Positions 25,458 through 34,884 of a DNA stretch of 64,000 nucleotides are shown here, piece after piece. Under the pieces are notes generated by a model that was not told the origin of the DNA, searched no databases, and saw nothing but the letters and a program-made list of their open reading frames with translations. The translations under genes and the position numbers were made by a program. The DNA is from Acidovorax sp. NB1 (GTDB taxonomy: Bacteria > Pseudomonadota > Gammaproteobacteria > Burkholderiales > Burkholderiaceae_C), in contig NZ_BJHU01000025.1 of the NCBI RefSeq assembly GCF_005405905.1, forward strand, positions 186,001 through 250,000. The letters are read 5' to 3'. How positions within the stretch are numbered: the first letter of the stretch is position 1; every line of letters starts with the position of its first letter.

Positions 25458-26240
25458 TCAGCCCAGCAAACCCAGCGCGTACCGCGTGCCCAGCAACTCC
25501 TGAATGCGCGCACCCAGCGCCGCACCTTCACCGTCCTCCAGCCGCGTGAACTGCCGGGTCCAGGCCTCGGACTGCGCAAATGCAGGAAACCTGGGCGGCT
25601 CGCCCCACAGCCAGTCCGGGTGGGTGGCCCGGGGGCTTCGGCCGAACACATGCAGGTGCATCTTGCGGTGCAGCGCGGGGGTTTTGGGCCTCAGAGCCTG
25701 TTCAAAGTCTTTTTGGAGTCGCACAAGTACCTTGTCGGGATGGGATGCAAGGCGCGGTGCGCAGTGGATAGCCCGGCTATCCACAAGCGCCGCAACGCCG
25801 CAGACCGCCCGACAAGGCACTTGCCCGAAGGGTTGGAGTGAAATCGGGCGATTGGACGCCCCGGCTGCTTGCATGGGCATGAGCCCATGCGGCGCGTCCG
25901 AAGCATCCACTCCTCCCGATTGCACTCCAATGCGATCTCCAAAAAAGACTTTGAACAGGCTCTAGGGATGGGCCAGCGGGTTCAGCGCGTTGTTGCCCGC
26001 CTCCCAGTAGTTCAGGCAGCCTCCCGCGAGCTGCGGCAGGGTGTCGAGCATGGCCCGGCCCGTGGCGGCCACCAGGCAGGACCAATGCGCCAGCTCTTGG
26101 GGCTTCAGCTCGCTGCGTTCCCAGACGGGGCGCGGCGGGTGAACCAGCACATGCCCGCCATCGCTGCGGTGGTTCATGGGCCGCGCGGGCAGGTCTACCG
26201 TGCCACCGGCACAGCGGATCAGGGTGGTGTGGATGTTCAA
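25458..26240 (-). pseudogene. HIT-like hydrolase gene split by a palindromic element
   Basis: The 5' half (26240 to 25965, TTG start with GGAG seven bases upstream) encodes HVLVHPPRPVWERSELKPQEL and GGCLNYWEAGNNALNPLAHP. The 3' half (25691 to 25458) resumes with RPKTPALHRKMHLHVFGRSP and a stop. Joined, these give about 170 residues with the order of a HIT-family nucleotide hydrolase, including GxN...HxHxF in place of the histidine triad. A 273-bp element lies between the halves; its first codon in this frame is TAG. Removing 273 bp restores one frame. The gene follows the MFS gene on the same strand. Confidence 0.65.
25692..25964. mobile_element. 273-bp palindromic MITE-like element
   Basis: The two ends are inverted repeats: AGAGCCTGTTCAAAGTCTTT reading inward from both sides, continuing with TTGGAG and a GCA nearby. 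Inside are nested inverted repeats, GTGGATAGCC/GGCTATCCAC near 25764-25784, CTTGTCGGG with CCCGACAAG, and GCATGGGC/GCCCATGC near 25873-25892, so the strand can fold into a large branched hairpin. It has no transposase, and no clear target duplication is visible. It interrupts the HIT-like gene. Confidence 0.8.
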
Positions 26241-26298
26241 GGGAGTTCTCCGAAAGGATGGGAAGGCAGGTGAAACGGGGGAATGGCCAGGGCGTGCG

Positions 26299-27438
26299 TT
26301 ATCCATCGCGGCGCGGTGCCCAGCAGGCGATGGCCGTGGCCGACAGCAGCAGCGCCGCCCCGCCATAGACCCAGGCCGACGGTGCCAGTGGCAGCAGCAC
26401 GCCCGCCAGCACCGGGCCCGCACCGGCGCCCAGGTCGCGCCACACCGAGCGCGTGGCCAGCGCCTGGATGCGCCCCGGCCCCGGTGTGCGGCGCGCGACC
26501 AGGGGCGGCAGCAGTGGCAGCAGCAGGGCCCGCAAGACCACGATGGCAAGCGCGCTGCTCCACAGCCACCCCAGGCCAAAGCCCACCAGCGCCACCGACG
26601 TGAGCACCGCAAAACCCACCAGCAGCACTTCGGCCCCGTAGCGCTCGGCCAGGTCGCCGCCCACCGCGCTCAGCACGATCTCGGCGAGGTAGCGCACCGA
26701 CAGCAACAGCCCCGCCACGACCACCGGATGGCCCGGCAGCACATCGCGCCCCAGGTAAGACAGGCCGATGATGAACAGGCCGTCCAGCACCAGCCCCTCG
26801 ACAAACGAAAAACGGTCCAGGCGGCCCGGCAGCCTGCCCCAACGCTTGGGCGGTGGCGGCGGTAAGGCATGTGGCTGGGCGGGCAGGTGCCGCGTGGCCA
26901 GCAGCGCGCACACCGCGACGACCGCAAACACCCAGAAGATGGCCCGGGGCCCCAACCACAGCGCACAGACTCCCCCCGCAGGCAGGGCCAGCATGGGCCC
27001 CAGCGCGGCAAACGCGCGCGACTGCCCGGCGCGGCGCGCAGCGCCCATGGGCTCGGCCGTGGCCAGCGCCTGGGTGGCGAGGTTGAGCGCCGCAAAGGCC
27101 AGGCCCCACAACAGCCGCAGGCCCAACAGGGCGATGAACCCGCTGAGGGTGGCATACCCCAGCGCGCACCCGGCGGCCACCAGCACCGCCAGCGAGCAGG
27201 TGAGCCGCTCGCCATGGCGGGCATAGAACCGCGCCACCGCCCCGTAGCCCGCGATGCGCACCAGGCGGTTGGCCGCGAGCAGGAGGCCCGCCTCGAACAG
27301 GGTGACGCCAAACGCCGGGGCAAACATGGGCAGCAGCAGGTAGAGCACCGTGTCGCCGGGGAGTGCCAGGCCCAGCGCCAGGGCAGCACGGCGTGAGTGG
27401 TGGTCTGAGGCTGAGGTGTTGGCTGAGGGCTGTGGCAT
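26299..27438 (-). CDS. Major facilitator superfamily transporter
   Basis: About 379 residues with twelve membrane helices. The A-motif-like segment is degraded (RLVRIAGYGAVARFYARHGERLTC between helices 2 and 3). The central loop is proline-rich and basic (QPHALPPPPPKRWGRLPGRLDRF). Substrate unknown. ATGs at 27438 and 27447 are both possible; neither has a good ribosome-binding site. It diverges from a LysR gene, the likely regulator, and is followed by the broken HIT-like gene. Confidence 0.88.
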   Translation of the reverse strand: MPQPSANTSASDHHSRRAALALGLALPGDTVLYLLLPMFAPAFGVTLFEAGLLLAANRLVRIAGYGAVARFYARHGERLTCSLAVLVAAGCALGYATLSGFIALLGLRLLWGLAFAALNLATQALATAEPMGAARRAGQSRAFAALGPMLALPAGGVCALWLGPRAIFWVFAVVAVCALLATRHLPAQPHALPPPPPKRWGRLPGRLDRFSFVEGLVLDGLFIIGLSYLGRDVLPGHPVVVAGLLLSVRYLAEIVLSAVGGDLAERYGAEVLLVGFAVLTSVALVGFGLGWLWSSALAIVVLRALLLPLLPPLVARRTPGPGRIQALATRSVWRDLGAGAGPVLAGVLLPLAPSAWVYGGAALLLSATAIACWAPRRDG

Positions 27439-27513
27439 GGCCCGCATGGTGCGCGGCGGCAACAGTGGCGACAAACGATATTGCTGCGCCCCATGCGTGA
27501 CAAAATTGCACGC

Positions 27514-28437
27514 ATGTCACCCCGTCTGCCCCCGCTCAACGCCGTCCGCGCCTTTGCGGCGGCGGCGCGCCACCAGAGCTTTACGCGCGCTGCGCTGGAG
27601 CTGCATGTCACCCACAGCGCCATCAGCCGCCAGATCAAGGCGCTGGAGGAGCACCTGGGCGTGGACCTGTTCGAGCGCAAGACGCGGCAGGTGCTGCTCA
27701 CGGCGGCGGGGCACCAGTTCCACGCACAGGTGGGCCCTGCGCTCGCGCAGATCGGCGCCGCCGCCCAGGCGCTGCGCGGCGATGCCGGGCTGCGCAGCGT
27801 GAAGATCAATGTGCGGTCCAGCTTTGCGGTGCGCTGGCTGATCCCCCGGCTGCCGGGTTTTGTGGCCCAGCACCCGGACATCGAACCCCAGGTCATCACC
27901 AGTACGTTGGCGCCAGACCATGCCACCGAAACCTTCGACCTGGCCCTGCGGCGCGGCCCGCGCGGGTGGCCGCCGGGCATGCAGGTGCAGCCGTTTCTGG
28001 AGGACGAGGCGCTGGTGGTGGGCGCACCCGCCCTGTTCGCCCAGCGCCCGGTGGCGCAGCCCGAGGCACTGTCGGCCCACGTGCTGCTGCTGTCCAAGTC
28101 GCGCAGCAAGGACTGGGAGAGCTGGAAGAAACTGGTGAACGCGCCCGCGCTGCAGCCCGCCAGCTGCCTGCAGTTTGACCACCTGCACTTTGTGCTGCAA
28201 GCCGCCGTGGATGGGCTGGGTTTTGCCGTGGCGCCGGTGTCGCTGATCACCCACGACCTGGCCTCGGGGCGGCTGGTGTCGCCGCTGCCCGGCTTGCGGC
28301 TGCCGCTCACGCGGCACTACTTCGGCACGGCCCCGGACCCGTCGCCGGAGACGCTGCGTTTGGTGCAATGGCTCAAGGACGCCATGAACGCCCCGGGGCC
28401 TTCCGCACCCAACCCCGCACGCACCGTTCAAGCATAA
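27514..28437 (+). CDS. LysR-family regulator, GcvA-like
   Basis: 307 residues. The N-terminus (RLPPLNAVRAFAAAARHQSFTRAALELHVTHSAISRQIKALEEHLGVDLFER) is the GcvA/AmpR-type helix-turn-helix. The C-terminal binding domain has the GcvA run FDLALRRGPRGWPPG. It diverges from the MFS transporter gene, 75 bp apart, so transporter control is likely. An earlier in-frame start is at 27481. Confidence 0.92.
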   Translation: MSPRLPPLNAVRAFAAAARHQSFTRAALELHVTHSAISRQIKALEEHLGVDLFERKTRQVLLTAAGHQFHAQVGPALAQIGAAAQALRGDAGLRSVKINVRSSFAVRWLIPRLPGFVAQHPDIEPQVITSTLAPDHATETFDLALRRGPRGWPPGMQVQPFLEDEALVVGAPALFAQRPVAQPEALSAHVLLLSKSRSKDWESWKKLVNAPALQPASCLQFDHLHFVLQAAVDGLGFAVAPVSLITHDLASGRLVSPLPGLRLPLTRHYFGTAPDPSPETLRLVQWLKDAMNAPGPSAPNPARTVQA

Positions 28438-28493
28438 AACTGCCCTCTTCGCGCATTCAGTATGCGTTATTAGCTATATTTTTAATAGCAAAC
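28434..28493 (-). repeat. TTGATAGCT-family repeat, copy 4
   Basis: Minus-strand reading GTTTGCTATTAAAAATATAG, then CGCATACTGAATGCGCGAAG and a T-run. It fills most of the gap between the convergent LysR and PhzF genes and overlaps the LysR stop. Confidence 0.65.
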
Positions 28494-28498
28494 GCAAA

Positions 28499-29341
28499 TC
28501 ACTCACCGTCACCCATCCACCGCGCCGTGCCCGACACGCGGATGGAGCTGCCCGCCTGCGGCCCGATCTCGGCCCGCAGGCGCGAGCGCATGCCCATGTC
28601 CTCGCCCTGCACCACGTCAATGGCACCACCGTGCGGCCAGCCCAGGTCGCGCAGGTAGCCCGCCAGCGCGGCCGTGGCGGCGCCGGTGGCCGGGTCTTCC
28701 AGCACTCCGCCCGAGGCAAAAGCGTTGCGGGTGTGCAGCAGCCGGTCAGACTCCACCCACACCAGCACGATGGTGACGAGCTTGGCGTTCACCATCAGCG
28801 TGCGGCCCGCGTCCAGCGCGTAGTGCATGGCCGCCAGCGCCGCGCGGCTGCGCAGGGCCAGCACCAGATGGTCGGCCCCGCCGTGGATGAGCGCGGGCGG
28901 AATGCGCGGGTCCAGATCGGCTGCGCCGAGCCCAAACAAAGCCAGCGCATCGGCCAGCAGCCCTGCAGGCGCGGGCCCGCTGCGCGTGGGAGGCGACTGC
29001 AGCGCCGCCTGCACCAGATCGCCCGCGCGGCGGCCTTCGACCGTGATCTCGGCCTGGCTCAGCGACAGCGCAAACACACCGTCGCCCTCGCGCTGTGCGA
29101 GCGCGGCGCCCAGGGCAATCGTGGCGTGGCCACAAAAAGGCACCTCGCTCTCGGGCGAGAAATAGCGCACCAACCAGCGGGCGCCACCCAGCGGCGCGGC
29201 AAACGCGGTTTCAGAAAAACCGACCTCGGCAGCGATGCGCTGCATGTCGGCGGGGGTGGGGAGCTGGTCACCGATCCACACGCCGGCGGGGTTGCCGCCC
29301 TGGGTGCCGTCGGAGAACGCAGCAATCTTCTGGAGTGCCAT
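28499..29341 (-). CDS. PhzF-family isomerase
   Basis: 280 residues of the diaminopimelate-epimerase fold. GNPAGVW and the first half's SETAF (catalytic glutamate region of PhzF) are present, with PFCGHATIALG and the C-terminal DPATGAATAALAGYLRDLGW. PhzF proper isomerises a phenazine precursor; the many relatives have unknown substrates, and no phenazine genes are near. The ATG at 29341 gives the standard family N-terminus MALQKIAAFSD. Confidence 0.9.
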   Translation of the reverse strand: MALQKIAAFSDGTQGGNPAGVWIGDQLPTPADMQRIAAEVGFSETAFAAPLGGARWLVRYFSPESEVPFCGHATIALGAALAQREGDGVFALSLSQAEITVEGRRAGDLVQAALQSPPTRSGPAPAGLLADALALFGLGAADLDPRIPPALIHGGADHLVLALRSRAALAAMHYALDAGRTLMVNAKLVTIVLVWVESDRLLHTRNAFASGGVLEDPATGAATAALAGYLRDLGWPHGGAIDVVQGEDMGMRSRLRAEIGPQAGSSIRVSGTARWMGDGE

Positions 29342-29407
29342 GGTTTTGACGAAAAAAGAAGGAGGAGGGGAGAGGGCTGTCACACAGCACAGTCGCTGCA
29401 ACAGAAA

Positions 29408-29773
29408 TCACCGCAGCAGCGTGACGCAAAAATGAACAATGAGCGCGGAGGCCAGCAGAACCCCACCCAACCGCAACGCGATCCATCGAAACGCCGCATA
29501 CAAGGGCTCGTTGTCCCGGCGATCAAGGTGGTCCACGACCACCGACAGGAGCCCGAGCACGCCGCAAGCCATTGCTCCAAGCGCAAGCCACAGGGGCCCA
29601 TCGCTCAACACAACCAGCGAGCGGCCCCTGCCTGCCGATAGCTTTAACTGGTTGGAATACACCGCCGCCACACCAAATACGACAAGACAAATAGCCAGCG
29701 CAACATTCCCGACCAAGTGCTCACGGCGAAAGCGATTGGGAACATGCTTGGCTTTGTCAGCGGTCGGCTTCAT
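29408..29773 (-). CDS. Three-span membrane protein of unknown function
   Basis: 121 residues. A basic N-terminus (KPTADKAKHVPNRFRREH) is followed by three hydrophobic helices (VGNVALAICLVVFGVAAVYS, PLWLALGAMACGVLGLLSVVV, LGGVLLASALIVHFCVTLL). Base composition is lower in GC than its neighbours. It lies between PhzF and the phosphatidyltransferase gene on the same strand. No family recognised. Confidence 0.65.
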   Translation of the reverse strand: MKPTADKAKHVPNRFRREHLVGNVALAICLVVFGVAAVYSNQLKLSAGRGRSLVVLSDGPLWLALGAMACGVLGLLSVVVDHLDRRDNEPLYAAFRWIALRLGGVLLASALIVHFCVTLLR

Positions 29774-29828
29774 GGGTAATCACCACAAGAAATGTGCTCG
29801 ACAAGCATCGTGCCAAGCTCCGATCGGC

Positions 29829-30455
29829 TCACAGCTTCGGAATCCGGATCCGGCTGATCATCAGCGACCCCGATACCGCAAACACCAGCACCAGCGGGTG
29901 CAGCGTGAAGCCGCCGATCAGCACCTTGCCAAACCACAGGTGCTCGCGCACCGCGCCCATTGCACCCGCCAGCGCCATCAGGCCCACCAGCACGATGGAG
30001 GTGGGGATGGGGGTGCCCTCGAAATACTTCACCTTGCCCGTGCCTTCCGACAGCGTTTCGGCCGTGACGTTGTAGCGCGCCAGGCGCGACACGCCGCAGG
30101 CCACGAAGTAGGCGAGCACGATGCGGTCATACAGGCCCTGCATGCCGCATCCATAGGCAATGATGGCCGGGGCCACGCCGAACGAGATCACATCGGCCAG
30201 CGAGTCCAGCTCGCGGCCCATGGCCGAGCTTTTCTGGCGCCAGCGGGCGATGCGGCCGTCCAGCACGTCAAACACCAGCGCGGCCAGCACCAGGGCGCAG
30301 GCAAAGTAGATGTGCACGATGTCGCCCGTCTCCAGGTACGACATCACCGAGAACAACGCCCCCACGCCGCAGAACGCGTTGCCCAGCGTGAACCAGTCCG
30401 CCAGGTGGAACTCACGGATCATCGAAAAACGCTTGGGGGGGTTGGGTGTGTTCAT
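29829..30455 (-). CDS. CDP-alcohol phosphatidyltransferase, PssA-like
   Basis: 208 residues with about six membrane helices. The CDP-alcohol motif D-G-x2-A-R-x8-G-x3-D-x3-D is complete in DVLDGRIARWRQKSSAMGRELDSLAD. The opening ADWFTLGNAFCGVGALFSV resembles CDP-diacylglycerol-serine O-phosphatidyltransferase (PssA), which makes phosphatidylserine. PssA proteins of relatives are usually longer and lie beside ilvC, so this may be a second copy or an enzyme using another alcohol. Confidence 0.82.
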   Translation of the reverse strand: MNTPNPPKRFSMIREFHLADWFTLGNAFCGVGALFSVMSYLETGDIVHIYFACALVLAALVFDVLDGRIARWRQKSSAMGRELDSLADVISFGVAPAIIAYGCGMQGLYDRIVLAYFVACGVSRLARYNVTAETLSEGTGKVKYFEGTPIPTSIVLVGLMALAGAMGAVREHLWFGKVLIGGFTLHPLVLVFAVSGSLMISRIRIPKL

Positions 30456-30495
30456 GAAAGGGGCGCTGTGGTGCGCGCAGTGGGCATCAACGGCA

Positions 30496-31449
30496 TTATG
30501 GGCGCGCCGCCGGGGGGGCCACGCCGCCTTCGCCCACCTTGGCCAGGATGAAATCGATCAGCGTGCGCACCGAGCTGGTCTGGTAGCGGTTGGGCATGTA
30601 GAGCAGAAACATCTGCGTGCCAAACACGCTCAGGCGGTAGTCATCGAGCGCGGTCACCAGGTCGCCCTGGTCCACCAGGTCCTGCACCACGTAGTCGGGC
30701 ATCAGGCCCATGCCCAGGCCCTCCAGCACCGCGTCGCGCAGGAAGAGCATGTTTTCGGACAGCAGCGTGGACCGGGGCAGCACCTCTTCGCGCTGGCCGT
30801 TGCGGTAGGCGGCCACGCGCAGCTCGCGCCCGATAAAACCTGCGGAGATGAGCGGCACCGCGCCCAGGTCGCTGAGCTGGCGGGGCAGGCCCTGGGCCCT
30901 GGCATACGCCTGCGAGGCGCAGACCACATACCGCACGGCCCCCAGCGGACGGGCCACCAGCGTGGGCGGGGGCTCGGTCATGATGCGGATGGCGATGTCC
31001 ACGTCCTCGCGCACCAGGTCGCTCACGCGGTTTTCGAACACCACCTCCAGCAGGATGCCGGGGTACAGGCGCTTGAACTCGATCAGCCACCTGGCCATGA
31101 CCACCTGGCCGTAGCCCACGGGCATGCTCAGCCCCACGCGGCCCTGCAGGCTCTTGCCCAGGGTGGCGATGGTCTCCTGCGCCGCCAGGATCTCGTTGAC
31201 GATGCTGCGGCCATGGTCATACAGGCGCAGCCCCACCTCGGTGGGCTCCACGCGCCGCGTGGTGCGGCGCACCAGCTGCACGCCCACCGACTTTTCGAGC
31301 TGTGCGAGGTGGTAGCTCACATTCGCGCGGCTCATCTTGAGCTTGCGCGCCGCCAGGCTGAGGTTGCCCGCGTCCAGGATCTCCACCAGCAGGGTCAGGG
31401 CCGAGAGGTCTAGCCGGTCGGCAGCCGGTGGTTTGTCAAAATTTTTCAT
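30496..31449 (-). CDS. LysR-family regulator
   Basis: 317 residues from the ATG at 31449; a TTG four codons upstream is possible. The helix-turn-helix is NLSLAARKLKMSRANVSYHLAQLEKSVGVQLVRRTTRRVEPTEVG. It diverges from an acyl-CoA synthetase and a TctC-type receptor gene, which are probable targets, by analogy with LysR-controlled carboxylic-acid uptake and activation. Confidence 0.92.
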   Translation of the reverse strand: MKNFDKPPAADRLDLSALTLLVEILDAGNLSLAARKLKMSRANVSYHLAQLEKSVGVQLVRRTTRRVEPTEVGLRLYDHGRSIVNEILAAQETIATLGKSLQGRVGLSMPVGYGQVVMARWLIEFKRLYPGILLEVVFENRVSDLVREDVDIAIRIMTEPPPTLVARPLGAVRYVVCASQAYARAQGLPRQLSDLGAVPLISAGFIGRELRVAAYRNGQREEVLPRSTLLSENMLFLRDAVLEGLGMGLMPDYVVQDLVDQGDLVTALDDYRLSVFGTQMFLLYMPNRYQTSSVRTLIDFILAKVGEGGVAPPAARP

Positions 31450-31529
31450 ACAGAGTGTCAATGCTTCATGGGATTGTCAAGAAATCCTGTCGCCACAACA
31501 ATGGGTGTTCTGCTCCCCCTGATGCGTCC

Positions 31530-33494
31530 ATGGCCACGACCCCTGCTTTGCAATCGCTCCCCCCTCTCCACCCCCCGTTCACCCGGTCCGCCCCCATCCG
31601 CAGCCTGCAGGACGTGCAGCGGCTCGAAGCCCGCCCCCTGGCCGAGGCGTTGCCGGTGCAGAGCACCTACGAAATTTTTGTGAACGCGGCGGCGGCGTTT
31701 GGCGACAAGACGGCGCTTGCCTTTCTGCCCACGGCCGACCCGGCCGCCGAACCCATCCGCTGGTCGTATGCCCAGCTGCTCACCGGCATCCACCAGACGG
31801 CCAACCTGCTGCACCACCTGGGCGTGGGGCCTGAGGATGCCGTGGCCGTGCTGCTGCCCGGCTGCCTGGAATACCACCTGGCCCTGTGGGGCGGCGAGGC
31901 GGCGGGCATCGTGCAGCCGCTCAACCCCATGCTCACCGACGAAAAGATCGCGGCCATGATGACCCTGGCCCGCGCCAAGGTGCTGATTGCCTATGGCGGC
32001 GAGGGCGACCTGGGCTACTGGAGCAAGGCCCTGCGCCTGCGCGCCCTGGTGCCCACGCTGACCACGGTGCTGCGCGTGGCCCCGCACAACGAAAGCCCCA
32101 GCGCGGCAGGCCCGTTGCCCGCAGGTGTGCTGGACCTGGCCACGCGCCACCAGCACCCCAGCGACCACCTGGTGAGCGGCCGCCGCATTGTGGCCAGCGA
32201 CATCGCCGCGTACTTCCACACCGGCGGCACCACGGGCGCGCCCAAGCTGGCGCGCCACAGCCATGGTGCGCAGGTGTTCACCGCCTGGGGCAGCGTGCAG
32301 ATGCAGGGCATCGCGCCGGGCGACGTGGGCATCAACGGCTACCCGCTGTTCCATGTGGCAGGCGTGCTGCCGGGCTCGCTGGCGGCACTGTCGGCGGGGG
32401 TGGAGACCATCATCCCCACCACCGGCCTGTTCCGCAACCGCGAGGTGATTGCCAACTACTGGCGGCTGGTGGAGCGCTACCGCTGCACCTACCTGTCGGC
32501 CGTGCCCACGGTGCTGGCGGCGCTGGCCAATGTGCCGCTGGACGGGGCTGACATTTCCACGCTGCGCTACTGCCGCACCGGCGCCGCCATCCTGGCGCCC
32601 GAGCTGGCGGCACGGTTCGAACGCCTGTTTGGGCTGCACATCCACGAAAGCCTGGGCATGACGGAGATGGCGGGCATCTCCACCATCACCCCGCCCGGCG
32701 TGAACGCGCCCGCAGGCTGCGTGGGCTGGCGGCTGCCGTACACCCAGCTGCGCGTGGTGGCGCTGGATGCGCAGGGCAATGCCTCCGACAAGGACATGCC
32801 GCCCGGCCAGCCGGGCATGGTGCTGTTCCAGTCGCCCAATCTGTTCTCGGGCTTCCTGGACGCGGCCGACACGGCCAAGGCCTTCACGCAGGACGGCTGG
32901 CTGGCCACGGGCGACCTGGGCTTTGTGGACGAGCAGCGCCGCCTGCACCTGAGCGGCCGCTCCAAGGACCTCATCATCCGCAGCGGCCACAACATCGACC
33001 CCAAGGTGATCGAGGACGCGCTGGGCGCCCACCCCGCCGTGCAGCTGTGCGCCGCCGTGGGTGCGCCCGATGCCTATGCGGGCGAGCTGCCCGTGGTCTA
33101 TGCCACGTTGGTGCCCGGTGCCGCCCCGGTGACCGAGGCCGAGCTGCTGGCCTTCACCGCCGAACGCGTGGATGAGGCCGTGGCCCGCCCGCGCTGGGTA
33201 CAGGTGATCGAGACCATGCCCGTGACCAACGTGGGCAAGATCTACAAGCCCGAGCTGCGCCAGCGCGCCGCCTGCCACACGGTGCAGGCGCTGGTGGATG
33301 GTGTGTGCGCAGAAGCCCCGGGCAGCCCCCGCCCCCAGGTACAGCCCGAGGGCGACAACGCAGTGCGCGTGACCGTGGCCCCCGGCCCGGGCGCTGAGGC
33401 GCTGGCTGCCCGCCTGCGCGAACTGCTCGCGCCCCTGCCCCTCACCGTCCACACCACCACCGGCCCCGCCGCAGGGAGCCCCACCACCCGATAA
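31530..33494 (+). CDS. Acyl-CoA synthetase (AMP-forming)
   Basis: 654 residues of the ANL superfamily, which activates carboxylic acids with ATP and CoA. The P-loop motif is FHTGGTTGAPKLARHSH, the adenine motif HESLGMTE, the hinge GDLGFVDEQRRLHLSGRSKD and the C-terminal catalytic lysine in NVGKIYKPELRQ. The last 70 residues extend past the usual end. It diverges from a LysR gene and is followed by a TctC-type receptor, so the substrate is probably an imported organic or aromatic acid. The ATG at 31530 is chosen; the longer frame starts within the LysR promoter region. Confidence 0.9.
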   Translation: MATTPALQSLPPLHPPFTRSAPIRSLQDVQRLEARPLAEALPVQSTYEIFVNAAAAFGDKTALAFLPTADPAAEPIRWSYAQLLTGIHQTANLLHHLGVGPEDAVAVLLPGCLEYHLALWGGEAAGIVQPLNPMLTDEKIAAMMTLARAKVLIAYGGEGDLGYWSKALRLRALVPTLTTVLRVAPHNESPSAAGPLPAGVLDLATRHQHPSDHLVSGRRIVASDIAAYFHTGGTTGAPKLARHSHGAQVFTAWGSVQMQGIAPGDVGINGYPLFHVAGVLPGSLAALSAGVETIIPTTGLFRNREVIANYWRLVERYRCTYLSAVPTVLAALANVPLDGADISTLRYCRTGAAILAPELAARFERLFGLHIHESLGMTEMAGISTITPPGVNAPAGCVGWRLPYTQLRVVALDAQGNASDKDMPPGQPGMVLFQSPNLFSGFLDAADTAKAFTQDGWLATGDLGFVDEQRRLHLSGRSKDLIIRSGHNIDPKVIEDALGAHPAVQLCAAVGAPDAYAGELPVVYATLVPGAAPVTEAELLAFTAERVDEAVARPRWVQVIETMPVTNVGKIYKPELRQRAACHTVQALVDGVCAEAPGSPRPQVQPEGDNAVRVTVAPGPGAEALAARLRELLAPLPLTVHTTTGPAAGSPTTR

Positions 33495-33583
33495 GCCCAT
33501 GGCGTGACAGCCAGGCCCCGGCCCGCCACCATGCATGGCGCAGCCGCTGAGCGAATTTTGATAACCATGACAGGAGACAAACC

Positions 33584-34579
33584 ATGCCCTTTTTCCGCCT
33601 GATGAACCGCCGCACCTGGCTGGGCGCCGCCGCCCTGGCCGCCGCCTGCACCGGCACCTCTGCGTTCGCGCAGGCCTACCCGAACAAGCCCATCAAGATC
33701 GTCGTGCCCTTTGCCGCCGGCGGTGCCACCGATGTGCTGGCCCGCGTGCTGGCCGAGAAGATGGCCGTGGGCCTGGGCCAGCCCATGGTCATCGACAACA
33801 AGCCCGGCGCGGCCGGCATCATCGGCACCGACGCGGTGGCCAAGGCCGCGCCCGATGGCTACACCCTGCTGCTGGGCCTGAGCAACTCCATGCTCACCAA
33901 CCAGTTCCTCTACACCAAGCTGCCCTACAGCCCCGAGAAGGACATTGCGCCCATCTACCAGATCGCCATCGCGCCCCTGGTGCTGGTGGCCCACCCCAGC
34001 GTGCCCGTGGCCACCGGCCCCGAGCTGCTGAAGTACGTGGCCGCCAACAAGGGCAAGGTGGCCTATGGTTCGTATGGCACCGGCGCGTATCCGCACCTGG
34101 CCGGGGCCTACATGAGCCTCACGCAGAACGCCGACATGAGCCATGTCGCCTACCGGGGCGAGGCGCCCATGGTGCAGGACCTGCTGGGCGGCCAGATCCA
34201 GATCGCGTTTGCGAGCGCGCTGCAGGCCAAGCCCCACATCGAGGCGGGCAAGCTCAGGGCCATCGGCGTGAGTGGCGAACGCCGCATGGGCACCCTGCCC
34301 AATGTGCCCAGCCTGGCCGAACAGGGCCTGAACGACGAGGCTTACCGCGTGGCGGGCTGGCTGGCGTTTGGTGCGCCCGCAGGCACGCCGCCCGCCATCC
34401 AGGAACGCATTGCCGAGGAGGTGCGCAAGGCCACGCAGCTGCCCGATGTGGCGCAGCGCATTGCGGCCATGGGCTTTGATGTTCAGAACAGCTCGCCCGC
34501 GCTGTTCTCCGCTGCGATTGCCAAGGAGCGGCCGGTGTGGGAGCGGCTGATCAAGGCATCCGGCGCGAAGCTGGATTGA
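33584..34579 (+). CDS. Tripartite tricarboxylate transporter receptor (TctC/Bug)
   Basis: 331 residues. The signal peptide contains NRRTWLGAAALAAACTGTSAFA before a typical Bug opening, QAYPNKPIKIVVPFAAGGATDVLAR. Next come VIDNKPGAAGIIG and APDGYTLLLG. These are periplasmic binding proteins, very numerous in Burkholderiales, each for a carboxylic acid. CAGGAGA precedes the ATG. No TctA/TctB membrane genes are near; such orphans usually share them. Probably co-transcribed with the acyl-CoA synthetase. Confidence 0.95.
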   Translation: MPFFRLMNRRTWLGAAALAAACTGTSAFAQAYPNKPIKIVVPFAAGGATDVLARVLAEKMAVGLGQPMVIDNKPGAAGIIGTDAVAKAAPDGYTLLLGLSNSMLTNQFLYTKLPYSPEKDIAPIYQIAIAPLVLVAHPSVPVATGPELLKYVAANKGKVAYGSYGTGAYPHLAGAYMSLTQNADMSHVAYRGEAPMVQDLLGGQIQIAFASALQAKPHIEAGKLRAIGVSGERRMGTLPNVPSLAEQGLNDEAYRVAGWLAFGAPAGTPPAIQERIAEEVRKATQLPDVAQRIAAMGFDVQNSSPALFSAAIAKERPVWERLIKASGAKLD

Positions 34580-34648
34580 CGGACGGTTTGACGGATTGAG
34601 GGGCGGGGCAGCCTTCTACCGCACCATTGGTCATAGCGCCCCCGAACA

Positions 34649-34751
34649 CCCCCTCTCCCCTCGCGGGAGAGGGCCGGGGAGAGGGGGTGATAAGGCATCG
34701 CCCTTGGCACAGGCCCCCTCTCCCCCACCCTCTCCCACGGGGGGAGAGGGA
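34649..34751. repeat. CCCTCTCCC palindromic repeat pair
   Basis: Two hairpins, CCCTCTCCCCTCGCGGGAGA plus GGG and CCCTCTCCC...GGGAGAGGG, lie in the 284-bp non-coding stretch behind the TctC gene (34580-34863). This pattern is known to me as a common intergenic repeat in betaproteobacteria. It may serve as a transcription stop. Confidence 0.65.
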
Positions 34752-34818
34752 GTCACACCGCAGCGCCGCTGGTGCTCAAGTGGTTTGGGCCTGATCCAGC
34801 AGTGCGGCCATGCAAAAA

Positions 34819-34884
34819 ATCAAACAAAATGGCCGTTACCGCGCGTCCAGCATGCCTGGATAGCTATGGATTTTGTAGCTTTTC
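34819..34884 (-). repeat. TTGATAGCT-family repeat at the acetoacetyl-CoA synthetase 3' end (copy 5)
   Basis: On the minus strand it reads AAAAGCTACAAAATCCATAG and continues with GCATGCTGGACGCGCGGTAA and GGCCATTTTG. Its first bases encode the final residues EKLQNP and the TAG stop of the neighbouring enzyme. Confidence 0.7.

Noticed and set aside
29235..29641. Plus-strand ORFs opposite PhzF and the three-span membrane protein
   Set aside because: Shadow frames; the minus-strand PhzF motifs are clear and the small membrane protein has a better hydrophobic pattern.
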